This document shows, one piece after another, positions 9,238 to 17,460 of a stretch of 64,000 bases of DNA. The DNA is from Pseudomonadota bacterium (GTDB lineage: Bacteria; Pseudomonadota; Gammaproteobacteria; Steroidobacterales; Steroidobacteraceae). The stretch covers positions 135,561 through 199,560 of the forward strand of contig JAFAEQ010000015.1 in the NCBI GenBank assembly GCA_023423935.1. The letters are read 5' to 3'. The translations under genes and the position numbers were made by a program. The notes under the pieces are model-generated. The model saw nothing but the letters and a program-made list of their open reading frames with translations. It ran no database searches and was not told the DNA's origin. Each line of letters opens with the position of its first letter. Positions within the stretch are counted from its first letter, which is position 1.

Positions 9238-10413
9238 ATGCAATCACGTCGAACATTCACCGTTGCTCTGTCGCTGGCATTGGGGATCGCACTTTCCGGC
9301 TGCGACCGCCAGTCGCCGACACCCGCTGCCGAGCAAGTGCCTGCGCCAGCGGTGGCGAAGGCGACGGTGAGTCGTGCGGATTACGGCAAATTGCCGGATG
9401 GCACGGCAGTGGAGTCGTTCACGCTGACCAACGCTTCCGGTTGGAGCGTCACCGCCATCACTTACGGCGGCATCCTCACCTCGATCAAAGTGCCCGACCG
9501 CAACGGCAAGCTCGACGATGTCGTGCTCGGACACGACTCCCTGGACGACTATCTGAAGGACGGCTCGTATTTCGGCGCCATCGTGGGCCGCTACGCCAAT
9601 CGCATCGGCGATGCGCAGTTCACCATCGACGGGCAGACGTACAAGCTCGCAGCCAATAACGGTCCGAACTCATTGCACGGCGGATTGAAGGGTTTCGATA
9701 AGGCGGTGTGGAAAGCAGAGCCCATCGAGATGGCGGATGGTGCGGGCGTGAAGCTTACGCATACGAGTCCCGATGGCGATGAAGGTTATCCCGGCACATT
9801 GAACGTGGCCGTCACGTACACCTTCAACGATAAGGGAGAGCTCGTGCTCGATTACGAAGCCACGACCGACAAGGCGACGGTGGTGAATCTGACCAATCAC
9901 AGCTACTTCAATCTCGGCGGCGACGGTTCGGGCGATGTGCTTGCGACCGAGCTGACCATCAACGCCGATCAGTACACGCCGACCGACAAAGGCCTCATTC
10001 CGACCGGCGAGCTTGCGTACGTGGAAGGCACGCCGCTCGATTTTCGCACCAGTACCCCGATCGGTTCGCGCATCGGCGATCCGATGCTGAAGCTCGCCAT
10101 GGGGTACGACAATAACTTCGTCATCAATCGCGCCGAAGGCCTAGTGCTCGCGGCTCGTGCGGTGGATCCGAAGTCCGGTCGCACCATGGAAGTGTTCACG
10201 ACCGAGCCGGGGATTCAGCTCTACACGGCGAACCATCAGAAGAACAACGTGGGTAAGTCGGGCCATATCTATAACCAGTACAACGCCTTCTGCCTCGAAA
10301 CACAGCATTTCCCCGACTCGCCGAACAATCCCTCATTCCCCACCACCACCTTGCGCCCGGGCGAGACCTTCAAGTCCCGAACGGTCTATGCGTTCTCGGT
10401 GAACGGGGAATAG
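9238..10413 (+). CDS. galM: Aldose 1-epimerase (mutarotase), lipoprotein
   Basis: Mutarotases interconvert alpha and beta anomers of aldoses. The ATG at this position gives MQSRRTFTVALSLALGIALS followed by GC, a clear lipoprotein signal, so I prefer it to the upstream GTG. Family segments are visible: ITYGGILTSIKVPDRNGK, NRIGDAQFTIDGQ, LHGGLKGFDKAVW, LTNHSYFNLGG (a catalytic His region) and ETQHFPDSPNNPSFPTTTLR near the end. Length is 391 aa, slightly long for GalM because of the leader. A periplasmic mutarotase next to glycosidases would equilibrate the anomers they release. It starts about 95 bases after nagE and precedes the alpha-glucosidase, so it could belong to either block. Confidence 0.9.
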   Translation: MQSRRTFTVALSLALGIALSGCDRQSPTPAAEQVPAPAVAKATVSRADYGKLPDGTAVESFTLTNASGWSVTAITYGGILTSIKVPDRNGKLDDVVLGHDSLDDYLKDGSYFGAIVGRYANRIGDAQFTIDGQTYKLAANNGPNSLHGGLKGFDKAVWKAEPIEMADGAGVKLTHTSPDGDEGYPGTLNVAVTYTFNDKGELVLDYEATTDKATVVNLTNHSYFNLGGDGSGDVLATELTINADQYTPTDKGLIPTGELAYVEGTPLDFRTSTPIGSRIGDPMLKLAMGYDNNFVINRAEGLVLAARAVDPKSGRTMEVFTTEPGIQLYTANHQKNNVGKSGHIYNQYNAFCLETQHFPDSPNNPSFPTTTLRPGETFKSRTVYAFSVNGE

Positions 10414-10419
10414 GGAAGA

Positions 10420-10434
10420 AGCGGCGTAGCCGCT
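10420..10434 (+). other. Small hairpin after galM
   Basis: A 6-bp stem AGCGGC / GCCGCT with loop GTA lies 7 bases after the galM stop. There is no T-tract, so a terminator role is doubtful. Confidence 0.35.
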
Positions 10435-10475
10435 GTGCCCGTCTCCCATGACTCATTCCCTAATCACTAACGACT

Positions 10476-10508
10476 CGTATTCACTGGCGCGCAGCGCCAG
10501 TGAATACG
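10476..10508. promoter_or_regulatory. 15-bp inverted repeat overlapping operator
   Basis: CGTATTCACTGGCGC and its exact reverse complement GCGCCAGTGAATACG flank the triplet GCA. The right arm ends in TGAATACG, the left half of the operator motif at 10501, and the left arm carries the mirrored half CGTATTCA. It lies 100-133 bases upstream of the GH13 alpha-glucosidase ATG and could be a paired regulator-binding site or a hairpin. Confidence 0.6.
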
Positions 10509-10513
10509 TATGC
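10501..10513 (+). promoter_or_regulatory. Putative LacI-family operator, copy 1
   Basis: TGAATACGTATGC, centred on the palindrome ATACGTAT with the CpG centre typical of LacI-family operators. The same 13 bases occur at 12265 (same strand) and 18975 (opposite strand), each upstream of a glucan-hydrolase gene. The likely binder is the LacI-family protein at 25591-26616; this is inference. Confidence 0.65.
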
Positions 10514-10608
10514 AGGCCCTCGTTCTCCCAAGCTGACTGCCGCTAAGCTGCGTTCAAACGCAACGCGAACGCAATGCGTCGCTGCAAGCGGCGCAGTGGG
10601 AGAAGCAC

Positions 10609-12225
10609 ATGACGCAACCGTCCTGGTGGCGTGGTGCGGTGATCTACGAGATCTATCCGCGCAGTTTCAACGACAGCAATGGCGATGGCATCGGTGATCT
10701 GCAGGGCATCATCGATCGGCTGGACTACGTCGCGGATCTGGGTGTCGATGCGATCTGGGTCGCGCCTTTCTTCAAGTCGCCGATGGCCGATTTCGGTTAC
10801 GACGTGTCGGACTATCGTGAGATCGATCCGATGTTCGGGTCGATGGGCGATTTCGACCGGATGCTGGCACGTGCGCACGAGCTCGGTCTCAAGGTCATCA
10901 TCGACCAGGTGCTCAGTCACACCTCGAACGAGCATCTCTGGTTCAAGGAAAGCCGCTCGAGCCGCGACAATCCGAAGGCCGATTGGTATGTGTGGGCAGA
11001 TCCGAAGGAGGACGGCACGCCTCCGAACAATTGGCTCTCGATCTTCGGTGGCGTCGCTTGGCGCTGGGAACCGCGGCGCAAGCAGTACTACCTGCATAAT
11101 TTCCTGTCATCGCAGCCAGATCTGAATTTCCACAACACGGAGGTTCGCAGCGCAGTGCTCGACAATCTGCGGTTCTGGCTCGACAAGGGTGTCGATGGAC
11201 TACGGCTCGATGCGATCAATTTCTGTTTCCACGATCGGCAGCTGAGGAACAACCCGCCCAAGCCGCCGCACTTGCGCATCTCTCGTGCGTTCAGCCCTGA
11301 GAATCCATACGCATATCAATTCCATCGCTACGACAACACGCAACCCGAAAATCTCGAGTTCCTGACACAGCTGCGCGCGGTGCTCGATGAATATCCGGGC
11401 ACCGTCGCATTGGGTGAGGTGGCCTCGGAGGAGCCGCTGGCGAGCATGGCGGAGTACACGAGCGAGAATCGATTGCACATGGCTTACAGCTTCGAGCTTC
11501 TCTCGGACGATTCATCCGCCGAGCATCTGCGGACAACGGTGCAGACACTCGAGTCGCACATGTCCGAAGGCTGGCCCTGCTGGGCATTGTCCAATCACGA
11601 CGTGCGTCGCGTCGTGACGCGATGGGGCGGTGAGCATCCTGCGCCAGCTCTCGCCAATCAGTTGCTTGCCTTGCTTTGCTCGCTGCGGGGATCGGCGTGT
11701 CTCTATCAGGGCGAAGAGCTCGGACTTCCGGAAGCCTCGTTGCCGTACCAGGCATTACGCGATCCCTATGGCATTGCGTTCTATCCGAATTTCAAAGGAC
11801 GCGATGGATGCCGTACACCGATGCCATGGGACGATTCGCACTTTGCAGGATTTACAACGGCCGACCCGTGGTTGCCAATTCCGGATGAGCATCGGGCCTT
11901 CAATGTGGCCCGCCAGAACAACGACGCGTACTCGACGCTCGCGCGCTTCAAGGCCTTCCTGCGCTGGCGCAAGGCTCATCCGGTGCTGATCTACGGCGAT
12001 ATCGCCATCGTGCCGACCGCGGAACCTGTCTTTGCCTTCGAGCGCACGCTCGATGCGGAACGAATGTTCGTTGCCTTCAATTTGTCCCCTGGCGCGGTGC
12101 GGATCGACATCCCGGCGCTGCATGACTATCGGCAGCTGGACAGTGTCGGAGTGCTCTCGGGGGAGTTGATGGGCGCGAGTCTTCGCATTCCCGCGCATGG
12201 GGTGGTGTTCGCTCAGCCGCGCTGA
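10609..12225 (+). CDS. Alpha-glucosidase, GH13
   Basis: This GH13 enzyme (538 aa) hydrolyses terminal alpha-1,4 and/or alpha-1,6 glucosidic bonds in malto- or isomalto-oligosaccharides. The N-terminus WWRGAVIYEIYPRSFNDSN is the classic oligo-1,6-glucosidase/alpha-glucosidase opening. The nucleophile is Asp201 in GLRLDAINF, the acid/base is Glu270 in ALGEVASEE, and the transition-state Asp is Asp331 in LSNHDVRR. QGEELGLPEA is also family-typical. No signal peptide is visible, so it is probably cytoplasmic and acts on sugars brought in by the SLC45-like permease. The start is supported by GGGAGAAG 4 bases upstream of the ATG. An operator-like site lies about 100 bases upstream. Confidence 0.93.
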   Translation: MTQPSWWRGAVIYEIYPRSFNDSNGDGIGDLQGIIDRLDYVADLGVDAIWVAPFFKSPMADFGYDVSDYREIDPMFGSMGDFDRMLARAHELGLKVIIDQVLSHTSNEHLWFKESRSSRDNPKADWYVWADPKEDGTPPNNWLSIFGGVAWRWEPRRKQYYLHNFLSSQPDLNFHNTEVRSAVLDNLRFWLDKGVDGLRLDAINFCFHDRQLRNNPPKPPHLRISRAFSPENPYAYQFHRYDNTQPENLEFLTQLRAVLDEYPGTVALGEVASEEPLASMAEYTSENRLHMAYSFELLSDDSSAEHLRTTVQTLESHMSEGWPCWALSNHDVRRVVTRWGGEHPAPALANQLLALLCSLRGSACLYQGEELGLPEASLPYQALRDPYGIAFYPNFKGRDGCRTPMPWDDSHFAGFTTADPWLPIPDEHRAFNVARQNNDAYSTLARFKAFLRWRKAHPVLIYGDIAIVPTAEPVFAFERTLDAERMFVAFNLSPGAVRIDIPALHDYRQLDSVGVLSGELMGASLRIPAHGVVFAQPR

Positions 12226-12264
12226 CCAGTCAACGGCATGTCTCGCACAGCGAATCTGCCTTCA

Positions 12265-12277
12265 TGAATACGTATGC
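12265..12277 (+). promoter_or_regulatory. Putative LacI-family operator, copy 2
   Basis: TGAATACGTATGC, identical to the site at 10501 and, like it, followed by AGGCC. It lies 119 bases upstream of the GH97 start, in the gap after the GH13 alpha-glucosidase. Confidence 0.65.
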
Positions 12278-12351
12278 AGGCCATTGTGAAGCGTGAGCGC
12301 CGGGTCCTAGGATCACTCGCACACAAACAAGGGGGAAGGGACGTATTCGGG

Positions 12352-12371
12352 GCGATGTCTCGTGACATCGC
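12352..12371. promoter_or_regulatory. Inverted repeat upstream of GH97
   Basis: GCGATGTC and GACATCGC flank TCGT, a perfect 8-bp stem located 25-44 bases before the GH97 ATG. It could be a leader hairpin or a second regulator site; nothing else identifies it. Confidence 0.4.
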
Positions 12372-12395
12372 GCAGGTACGTCATTACATCCGGTC

Positions 12396-14456
12396 ATGCG
12401 GATCCATGTCGGCAAACCCATCGTGCGCGCGTGCTGGCTCATTACGAGTCTGCTGGCTGCATGCGCTGCACTTGCGGCTGAGGGTGCGGCGTCGGTGTCC
12501 TCGCCGTCGGGCTCGCTTGTCATCGAGGTCACGGTCGATAACGAAGGCCGCCCCAGTTACGCGGTAGCGCGCCAGGGCAAACCTCTCATCGAGGCGTCGC
12601 GACTCGGCTTTCTGCTGGCGGATGTGCCCAAGCTCGAGCGCAACTTCGCGATCGATTCGCATTCGACCCGCAGCAGCGATGAAACCTGGGAGCAGCCCTG
12701 GGGCGAGCGCAGGTTCGTTCGCAACCGCTTCAATGAGCTGCGAGTGCGTCTCAAGGAGAAAACGCAGGCGCAGCGCCTTCTCGATGTCGTGTTCCGCGTG
12801 TATGACTACGGGCTGGGATTCCGCTATGAGTTTCCCGATCAGCCCGCGTTGAAGCAGGTCAAGGTCGCTGACGAGCTCACCGAGTTCGCGATCGTGCCGT
12901 CGGCTACGGCCTGGTGGATCCCCGCGGGCGAATGGAATCGCTACGAGTATCTGTATCGCACGACACCGTTGCGCGAAGTCAGTCAGGCGCATACGCCGAT
13001 CACTGTGCGTACCGAAGACGGCGTGCACATGTCCTTCCACGAAGCCGCGCTCGTCGACTACTCCGCGATGTGGCTGCGTCGTGTCGATGGTCAGCGCCTG
13101 AAAACGACGTTGTCGCCGTCCTCTTCCGGACCTCGCGTCGTGCGGGAAGCGCCGTTTGCGACGCCCTGGCGAACGATCCAGATCGTGGACAACGCTGCGG
13201 CACTCATCCCTTCGTCCGATCTGATCCTCAATCTCAACGAGCCCAACAAGCTCGGCGACGTCTCATGGGTCAAGCCGATGAAGTACGTCGGCATCTGGTG
13301 GGGTATGCATCTGGGTACGCAGAGCTGGTCCTCGGGCCCGACGCATGGGGCAACGACGTCGAACACGATGCGCATGATCGACTTCGCCGCAAAGCATCGA
13401 TTTGGCGGCGTGCTCGTGGAGGGCTGGAACGAAGGCTGGGATGCGGACTGGTTCGCGAACGGCGAGAGCTTCAGTTTCACCAAGCCCTATCCCGACTTCG
13501 ATATCGAGAAACTTGCAGCGTATGCGAAGACGAAGGGAGTCGAGCTGATCGGTCATCACGAAACCTCGGGCAACATCGAGCATTACGAGCAACAGCTCTG
13601 CGATGCGCTCGATTTGTACCAGCGGCTCGGGATTCATGCGGTGAAGACCGGTTATGTCGCTGACGCGGGCGGCATTCGAGCGAAGGACAGTGACGGCAAC
13701 ATTCATTACGAATGGCACGACGGTCAGGTGATGTCGCGTCACCATCTCAGGGTCGTGACCGAAGCGGCCCAGAGGCACATCGCCGTCAATGCGCACGAGC
13801 CGATCAAGGACACCGGTTTGCGTCGTACCTATCCGAACTGGATCGCGCGCGAAGGCGCGCGCGGCATGGAATACAACGCGTGGGGCGATCCGCCGAACCC
13901 GCCGGAGCACGAGTCCATCCTCGTCTTCACGCGCATGCTGAGCGGTCCGATGGATTTCACGCCCGGCGTACTGAGCCTTAAGGGCAAAAATGGACAGCCC
14001 ATCCAATCGACGCTCGCGAAACAGCTGGCGCTCTACGTCGTGCTGTACAGCCCGATCCAGATGGCGGCGGATCTTCCGGAGAACTACCAGAAGCACGCGA
14101 AGGCATTCCAGTTCATCAAGGACGTGCCGGTCGATTGGAGCGAGTCGCTCGCGCTCAATGGCGAGGTGGGCGATTACGTGACGATCGCGCGCAAGGATCG
14201 CCACAGCGAGGACTGGTATCTCGGTAGCGTGACTGATGAGTCGGCGCGGTCGTTGCCCGTGAAGCTCGACTTCCTGGATCCGGGAAAGCGTTATCGCGCG
14301 CAGATCTATCGCGACGGCGAGGGTGCGGACTGGAAGAGCAATCCGCAGGCCATCGCCATCGAGACTCGCGACGTCACCTCGGAGGATACGTTGACGCTCG
14401 TGCTCGCATCGGGCGGCGGTGCGGCGGTTCGCTTCGTGGCGGGCAAGCATCGCTAG
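12396..14456 (+). CDS. Alpha-glucosidase, GH97 (SusB-like)
   Basis: GH97 enzymes are calcium-dependent exo-acting alpha-glucosidases or galactosidases. The 686-aa protein starts with a signal peptide (MRIHVGKPIVRACWLITSLL, with cleavage probably after ALAA), so it is periplasmic. The GH97 N-terminal beta domain and the catalytic barrel are both present. The acidic residues Glu342 (VEGWNEGW), Glu389 (HHETSG), Glu468 (NAHEPIK) and Glu492 (GMEYNAWG) fall at spacings close to SusB Glu391, Glu439, Glu508 and Glu532. That supports the inverting alpha-glucosidase type rather than the retaining type. It would trim maltodextrins in the periplasm. An operator-like site and an inverted repeat lie upstream, and a hairpin follows the gene. 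Confidence 0.93.
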   Translation: MRIHVGKPIVRACWLITSLLAACAALAAEGAASVSSPSGSLVIEVTVDNEGRPSYAVARQGKPLIEASRLGFLLADVPKLERNFAIDSHSTRSSDETWEQPWGERRFVRNRFNELRVRLKEKTQAQRLLDVVFRVYDYGLGFRYEFPDQPALKQVKVADELTEFAIVPSATAWWIPAGEWNRYEYLYRTTPLREVSQAHTPITVRTEDGVHMSFHEAALVDYSAMWLRRVDGQRLKTTLSPSSSGPRVVREAPFATPWRTIQIVDNAAALIPSSDLILNLNEPNKLGDVSWVKPMKYVGIWWGMHLGTQSWSSGPTHGATTSNTMRMIDFAAKHRFGGVLVEGWNEGWDADWFANGESFSFTKPYPDFDIEKLAAYAKTKGVELIGHHETSGNIEHYEQQLCDALDLYQRLGIHAVKTGYVADAGGIRAKDSDGNIHYEWHDGQVMSRHHLRVVTEAAQRHIAVNAHEPIKDTGLRRTYPNWIAREGARGMEYNAWGDPPNPPEHESILVFTRMLSGPMDFTPGVLSLKGKNGQPIQSTLAKQLALYVVLYSPIQMAADLPENYQKHAKAFQFIKDVPVDWSESLALNGEVGDYVTIARKDRHSEDWYLGSVTDESARSLPVKLDFLDPGKRYRAQIYRDGEGADWKSNPQAIAIETRDVTSEDTLTLVLASGGGAAVRFVAGKHR

Positions 14457-14459
14457 GGG

Positions 14460-14483
14460 CTCGCCGGATCGAAGTCCGGCGAG
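14460..14483 (+). terminator. Hairpin terminator after GH97
   Basis: CTCGCCGGA / TCCGGCGAG pair perfectly around TCGAAG, starting 3 bases after the stop codon. Only a short TTT follows some bases later, so termination may be partial. Confidence 0.55.
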
Positions 14484-14530
14484 GCAGGGTTTCAGGCGCA
14501 ATCGGCGCCGTATTTATGGGGGATACGTCG

Positions 14531-17344
14531 ATGAACGTTGGCAAACACAAAGAGCTCGAACGGGCCGTCATTCGTGCATTGCACGGCGGTTCAAACGTGC
14601 TGATTGGCGCCGCGATGCTCGGCATGAGCGTCACCGCAGTTGCTGCTGAAACGGGCACCAAGGACTTAGAGGAGGTCGTCGTCACCGGCATCCGCGCCAG
14701 CATCGAGAACGCCATCGCGGTCAAGAAGAACGATTCATCGATCGTCGAAGCTGTGTCGGCCGAAGACATCGGCAAACTGCCGGACTCCTCGATTGCGGAA
14801 TCGATCGCACGTCTGCCCGGCATCGCAGCCCAACGCACAAACGGTCGCGCACAGACGCTGTCGATTCGCGGTCTCGGTCCCGACTTCACGGTGACCACGT
14901 TCAACGGCCGCGAACAGGCGACGACGAACGACAATCGCACGGTCGAGTTCGATCAGTATCCTTCGGAGCTGGTGAACCAGGTCAAGATCTACAAGACCCC
15001 CGATGCCGGCATGGTGTATCAGGGCATCGCGGGTACGACTGACATCCAGACCGTCCAGCCGCTCAGCTACAGCAAGCGCACGGTAGCGGTGACCTACCGT
15101 AAGGAGTACGACGGTCAGGAAGCGAACATTCCGGGACTGGATCGCGACGGCGACCGCGCCAATGCGACCTACATCGATCAGTTCGCAAACGGCACGCTCG
15201 GCGTTGCGCTCGGCATCGCCTACAACAAGAGCCCATATCAAGCTCAGACCCGCGAACCCTGGGGCTATGCGGACGCGCCGAGCGGAGACAAGGTCATCGG
15301 CGGCGACAAGGACGGCGTGCAGTCATCGTTCTACGAACGCACGGGTTATATGGGCGTGGTCGAGTATCGGCCGAACGATCAGCTCCACATGGTGCTCGAT
15401 GCCTATCACTCCGACTTCAAGGAGCTGCAGACGATTCAGCGACTCGAGTACGGCACCATCTGGTCGGGCGCAACGCTCACGAATCCGGGCGAAGTGGTCA
15501 ATGGCCGCATCACATCGGGCACGTTTACGGGCGTGCCGTTCCAGGTCGTGGAGAACTACAACAATGATCGTCGCGCCGATGTCGATTCGATCGGCCTGAA
15601 CACTCAATTCGATATCAACGACAACTGGGGCGTGAACGCGGATCTGAGCTATTCGAAAGTGAATCGCAACGATCTGCGACTGGAGTCCACGGCCGGCAAC
15701 GGCAAGGCCGGCGATCCGGACTTCCCTGCACAAGAGGAGACGATCTCCTTCACGACGGACGGCAATGGCATCACGCACCTGTCGCCTTCGCTCGACTACA
15801 GCAGTTACGACACCATCGTCCTGACCGATCCGGGCAACTGGGGCGGCGGGCCGCGCCGCTCGGGCTTCGTCGGACATCCGAAGATCGAAGACGAGATCAA
15901 GGCGATCCGACTGACGGCCAATCGCAAGTTCGACTCGTTCATCGACAACGTCAGCTTCGGCGGCAACTACGCCGAGCGAACGAAATCGAAGCGTAACTGG
16001 CAGAGCAATTTGTGGCTGCCGGGGGACGGTCCCTATGCCGTGATTCCGGAGCAATACCGCACTGGTATCACCAAGTCCTCATTCTTCGGCACGCCGCACG
16101 GCATCGTCGGCTACGACGCGCTCGGGATGTATCACAGCGGATTCTGGCAGCCGATCGATTCGATCGACGATCCGAATGCGAACATCAACGATCGCATCGC
16201 GGATGTGACCAACACCTGGAAGGTTACCGAGAAGCTCACGACCGCCTTCGTGAAAGTGGGTATCGACACTCAGATCGGTACTCTCCCTCTCACCGGCAAC
16301 ATCGGCGTGCAGAGCATCACGACGGATCAGTCTTCAGAGATCCGTTACACCTCGGGCACCGTCATTCCGGGCACCACGGATCTGAACTACTCCATCGTCA
16401 ATCAGGGTGACAAGTACACCGATGTGTTGCCGAGCCTGAACCTCGCGTTGGAGCTTCCGAACGACATGAAACTGCGATTCGGCGCGGCGATCACGGAAGC
16501 GCGTCCGCGCATGGACGATCTGGCAGGCGGTGCCGGCTATTCGGTCCAGCCGAACGGCAGCCCCGTGATCGACGGCTCGCAAACTTTCTACTGGAAGCGC
16601 ACCGGCGGCGGTAATCCGGAGCTCAAACCCTGGAAGGCGAATACGTTTGATCTGTCCTTCGAGAAGTACTTCGAGCGCCAGGCGTATGTGTCCTTCGCCG
16701 TGTACTACAAGGATCTGACGACCTATATCGTCAACGAATCGACCATCACCAGTTTCGATGGCGTGCTGCTGCCCGATCAGAAGTCGCCCAGCGATCCGAG
16801 CGTGTACAGCGAGGCCAACGCAAACCGACTCGGTATCTCGACGGTGAAGGTGAACGGCAGCGGCGGCTACATCCAGGGCGCCGAGTTCACTGCGTCGCTG
16901 CAGCTGTCGATGTTCAGCGATGCGCTGGAAGGATTCGGTCTGATCCTGAGCGGCGCCAAGAACGATTCGAAGATCAGGATCAACGGCCAGGAAACGCCGG
17001 TGCCGGGCCTTTCGGAAGAAGTCGTGAACACGACGTTGTACTTCGAGCGCTCGGGCTTCTCGGCGCGCGTGAGCAATCGCTATCGCGGCGACTTCGTGGG
17101 CGAGGTGCCTGCATTCGATGCGAGCCTGACGCTCAATAACGTCAAGGCGGAATCGCTGCTCGATGCGCAAGTCGGGTATGAGTTCCAGGAGGGCGCGCTG
17201 CAGGGCCTGAGTCTGAGTCTCACAGGCACCAACCTGACCGACGAACCTTTCGTGCTGAGTGCCGTGGAAGAGGATCCGTACGATCTGGTCAAGTATCAGA
17301 AGTATGGGCCGGTGTATTCCTTCGCAGTCACGTACAAGTTCTGA
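14531..17344 (+). CDS. TonB-dependent receptor, maltodextrin locus
   Basis: Outer-membrane TonB-dependent receptor of about 937 residues. The start is placed at the second ATG (MNVGKHKELERAVIRAL) because GGGGGA sits about 10 bases upstream; the ATG 15 bases earlier would add five residues. A signal peptide ends around VTAVAAE. The TonB box region LEEVVVTGIRAS follows, then the plug (EDIGKLPDSSIAESIARLPG, LSIRGLGPDFTVTTFNGRE). The barrel ends in FAVTYKF. The N-terminal style resembles MalA-type receptors of Caulobacter and Xanthomonas. With GH97 before it and a halogenase and amylases after it, maltodextrin import is the best inference. Confidence 0.93.
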   Translation: MNVGKHKELERAVIRALHGGSNVLIGAAMLGMSVTAVAAETGTKDLEEVVVTGIRASIENAIAVKKNDSSIVEAVSAEDIGKLPDSSIAESIARLPGIAAQRTNGRAQTLSIRGLGPDFTVTTFNGREQATTNDNRTVEFDQYPSELVNQVKIYKTPDAGMVYQGIAGTTDIQTVQPLSYSKRTVAVTYRKEYDGQEANIPGLDRDGDRANATYIDQFANGTLGVALGIAYNKSPYQAQTREPWGYADAPSGDKVIGGDKDGVQSSFYERTGYMGVVEYRPNDQLHMVLDAYHSDFKELQTIQRLEYGTIWSGATLTNPGEVVNGRITSGTFTGVPFQVVENYNNDRRADVDSIGLNTQFDINDNWGVNADLSYSKVNRNDLRLESTAGNGKAGDPDFPAQEETISFTTDGNGITHLSPSLDYSSYDTIVLTDPGNWGGGPRRSGFVGHPKIEDEIKAIRLTANRKFDSFIDNVSFGGNYAERTKSKRNWQSNLWLPGDGPYAVIPEQYRTGITKSSFFGTPHGIVGYDALGMYHSGFWQPIDSIDDPNANINDRIADVTNTWKVTEKLTTAFVKVGIDTQIGTLPLTGNIGVQSITTDQSSEIRYTSGTVIPGTTDLNYSIVNQGDKYTDVLPSLNLALELPNDMKLRFGAAITEARPRMDDLAGGAGYSVQPNGSPVIDGSQTFYWKRTGGGNPELKPWKANTFDLSFEKYFERQAYVSFAVYYKDLTTYIVNESTITSFDGVLLPDQKSPSDPSVYSEANANRLGISTVKVNGSGGYIQGAEFTASLQLSMFSDALEGFGLILSGAKNDSKIRINGQETPVPGLSEEVVNTTLYFERSGFSARVSNRYRGDFVGEVPAFDASLTLNNVKAESLLDAQVGYEFQEGALQGLSLSLTGTNLTDEPFVLSAVEEDPYDLVKYQKYGPVYSFAVTYKF

Positions 17345-17404
17345 AGGACGTCCCACTTGCTCAGAACCCCTGTGAGCAAGGGCGAAAGGATTCGGCACAC
17401 TGCA

Positions 17405-17440
17405 ACACCCGCTGGCATCATGCTGGCGGGTGTCTTTTCT
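17405..17440 (+). terminator. Rho-independent terminator after second receptor
   Basis: ACACCCGC / GCGGGTGT form an 8-bp stem around a 13-base loop, followed by CTTTTCTT. It sits between the receptor stop and the halogenase start, only about 20 bases before that start. Halogenase transcription must read through it or begin within this short gap. Confidence 0.8.
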
Positions 17441-17460
17441 TACGTTACGACCGAGCGCAC

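Noticed and set aside
6879..9260. 793-codon open frame on the minus strand
   Set aside because: It is antisense to the PTS fusion and nagE, both of which have clear domains. Long antisense frames are common in GC-rich genes, and the translated product is Arg/His-rich with no family features.
13263..14501. 412-codon open frame on the minus strand
   Set aside because: Shadow of the GH97 gene, with Arg/Ala/Val-rich composition typical of antisense reading in high-GC DNA.
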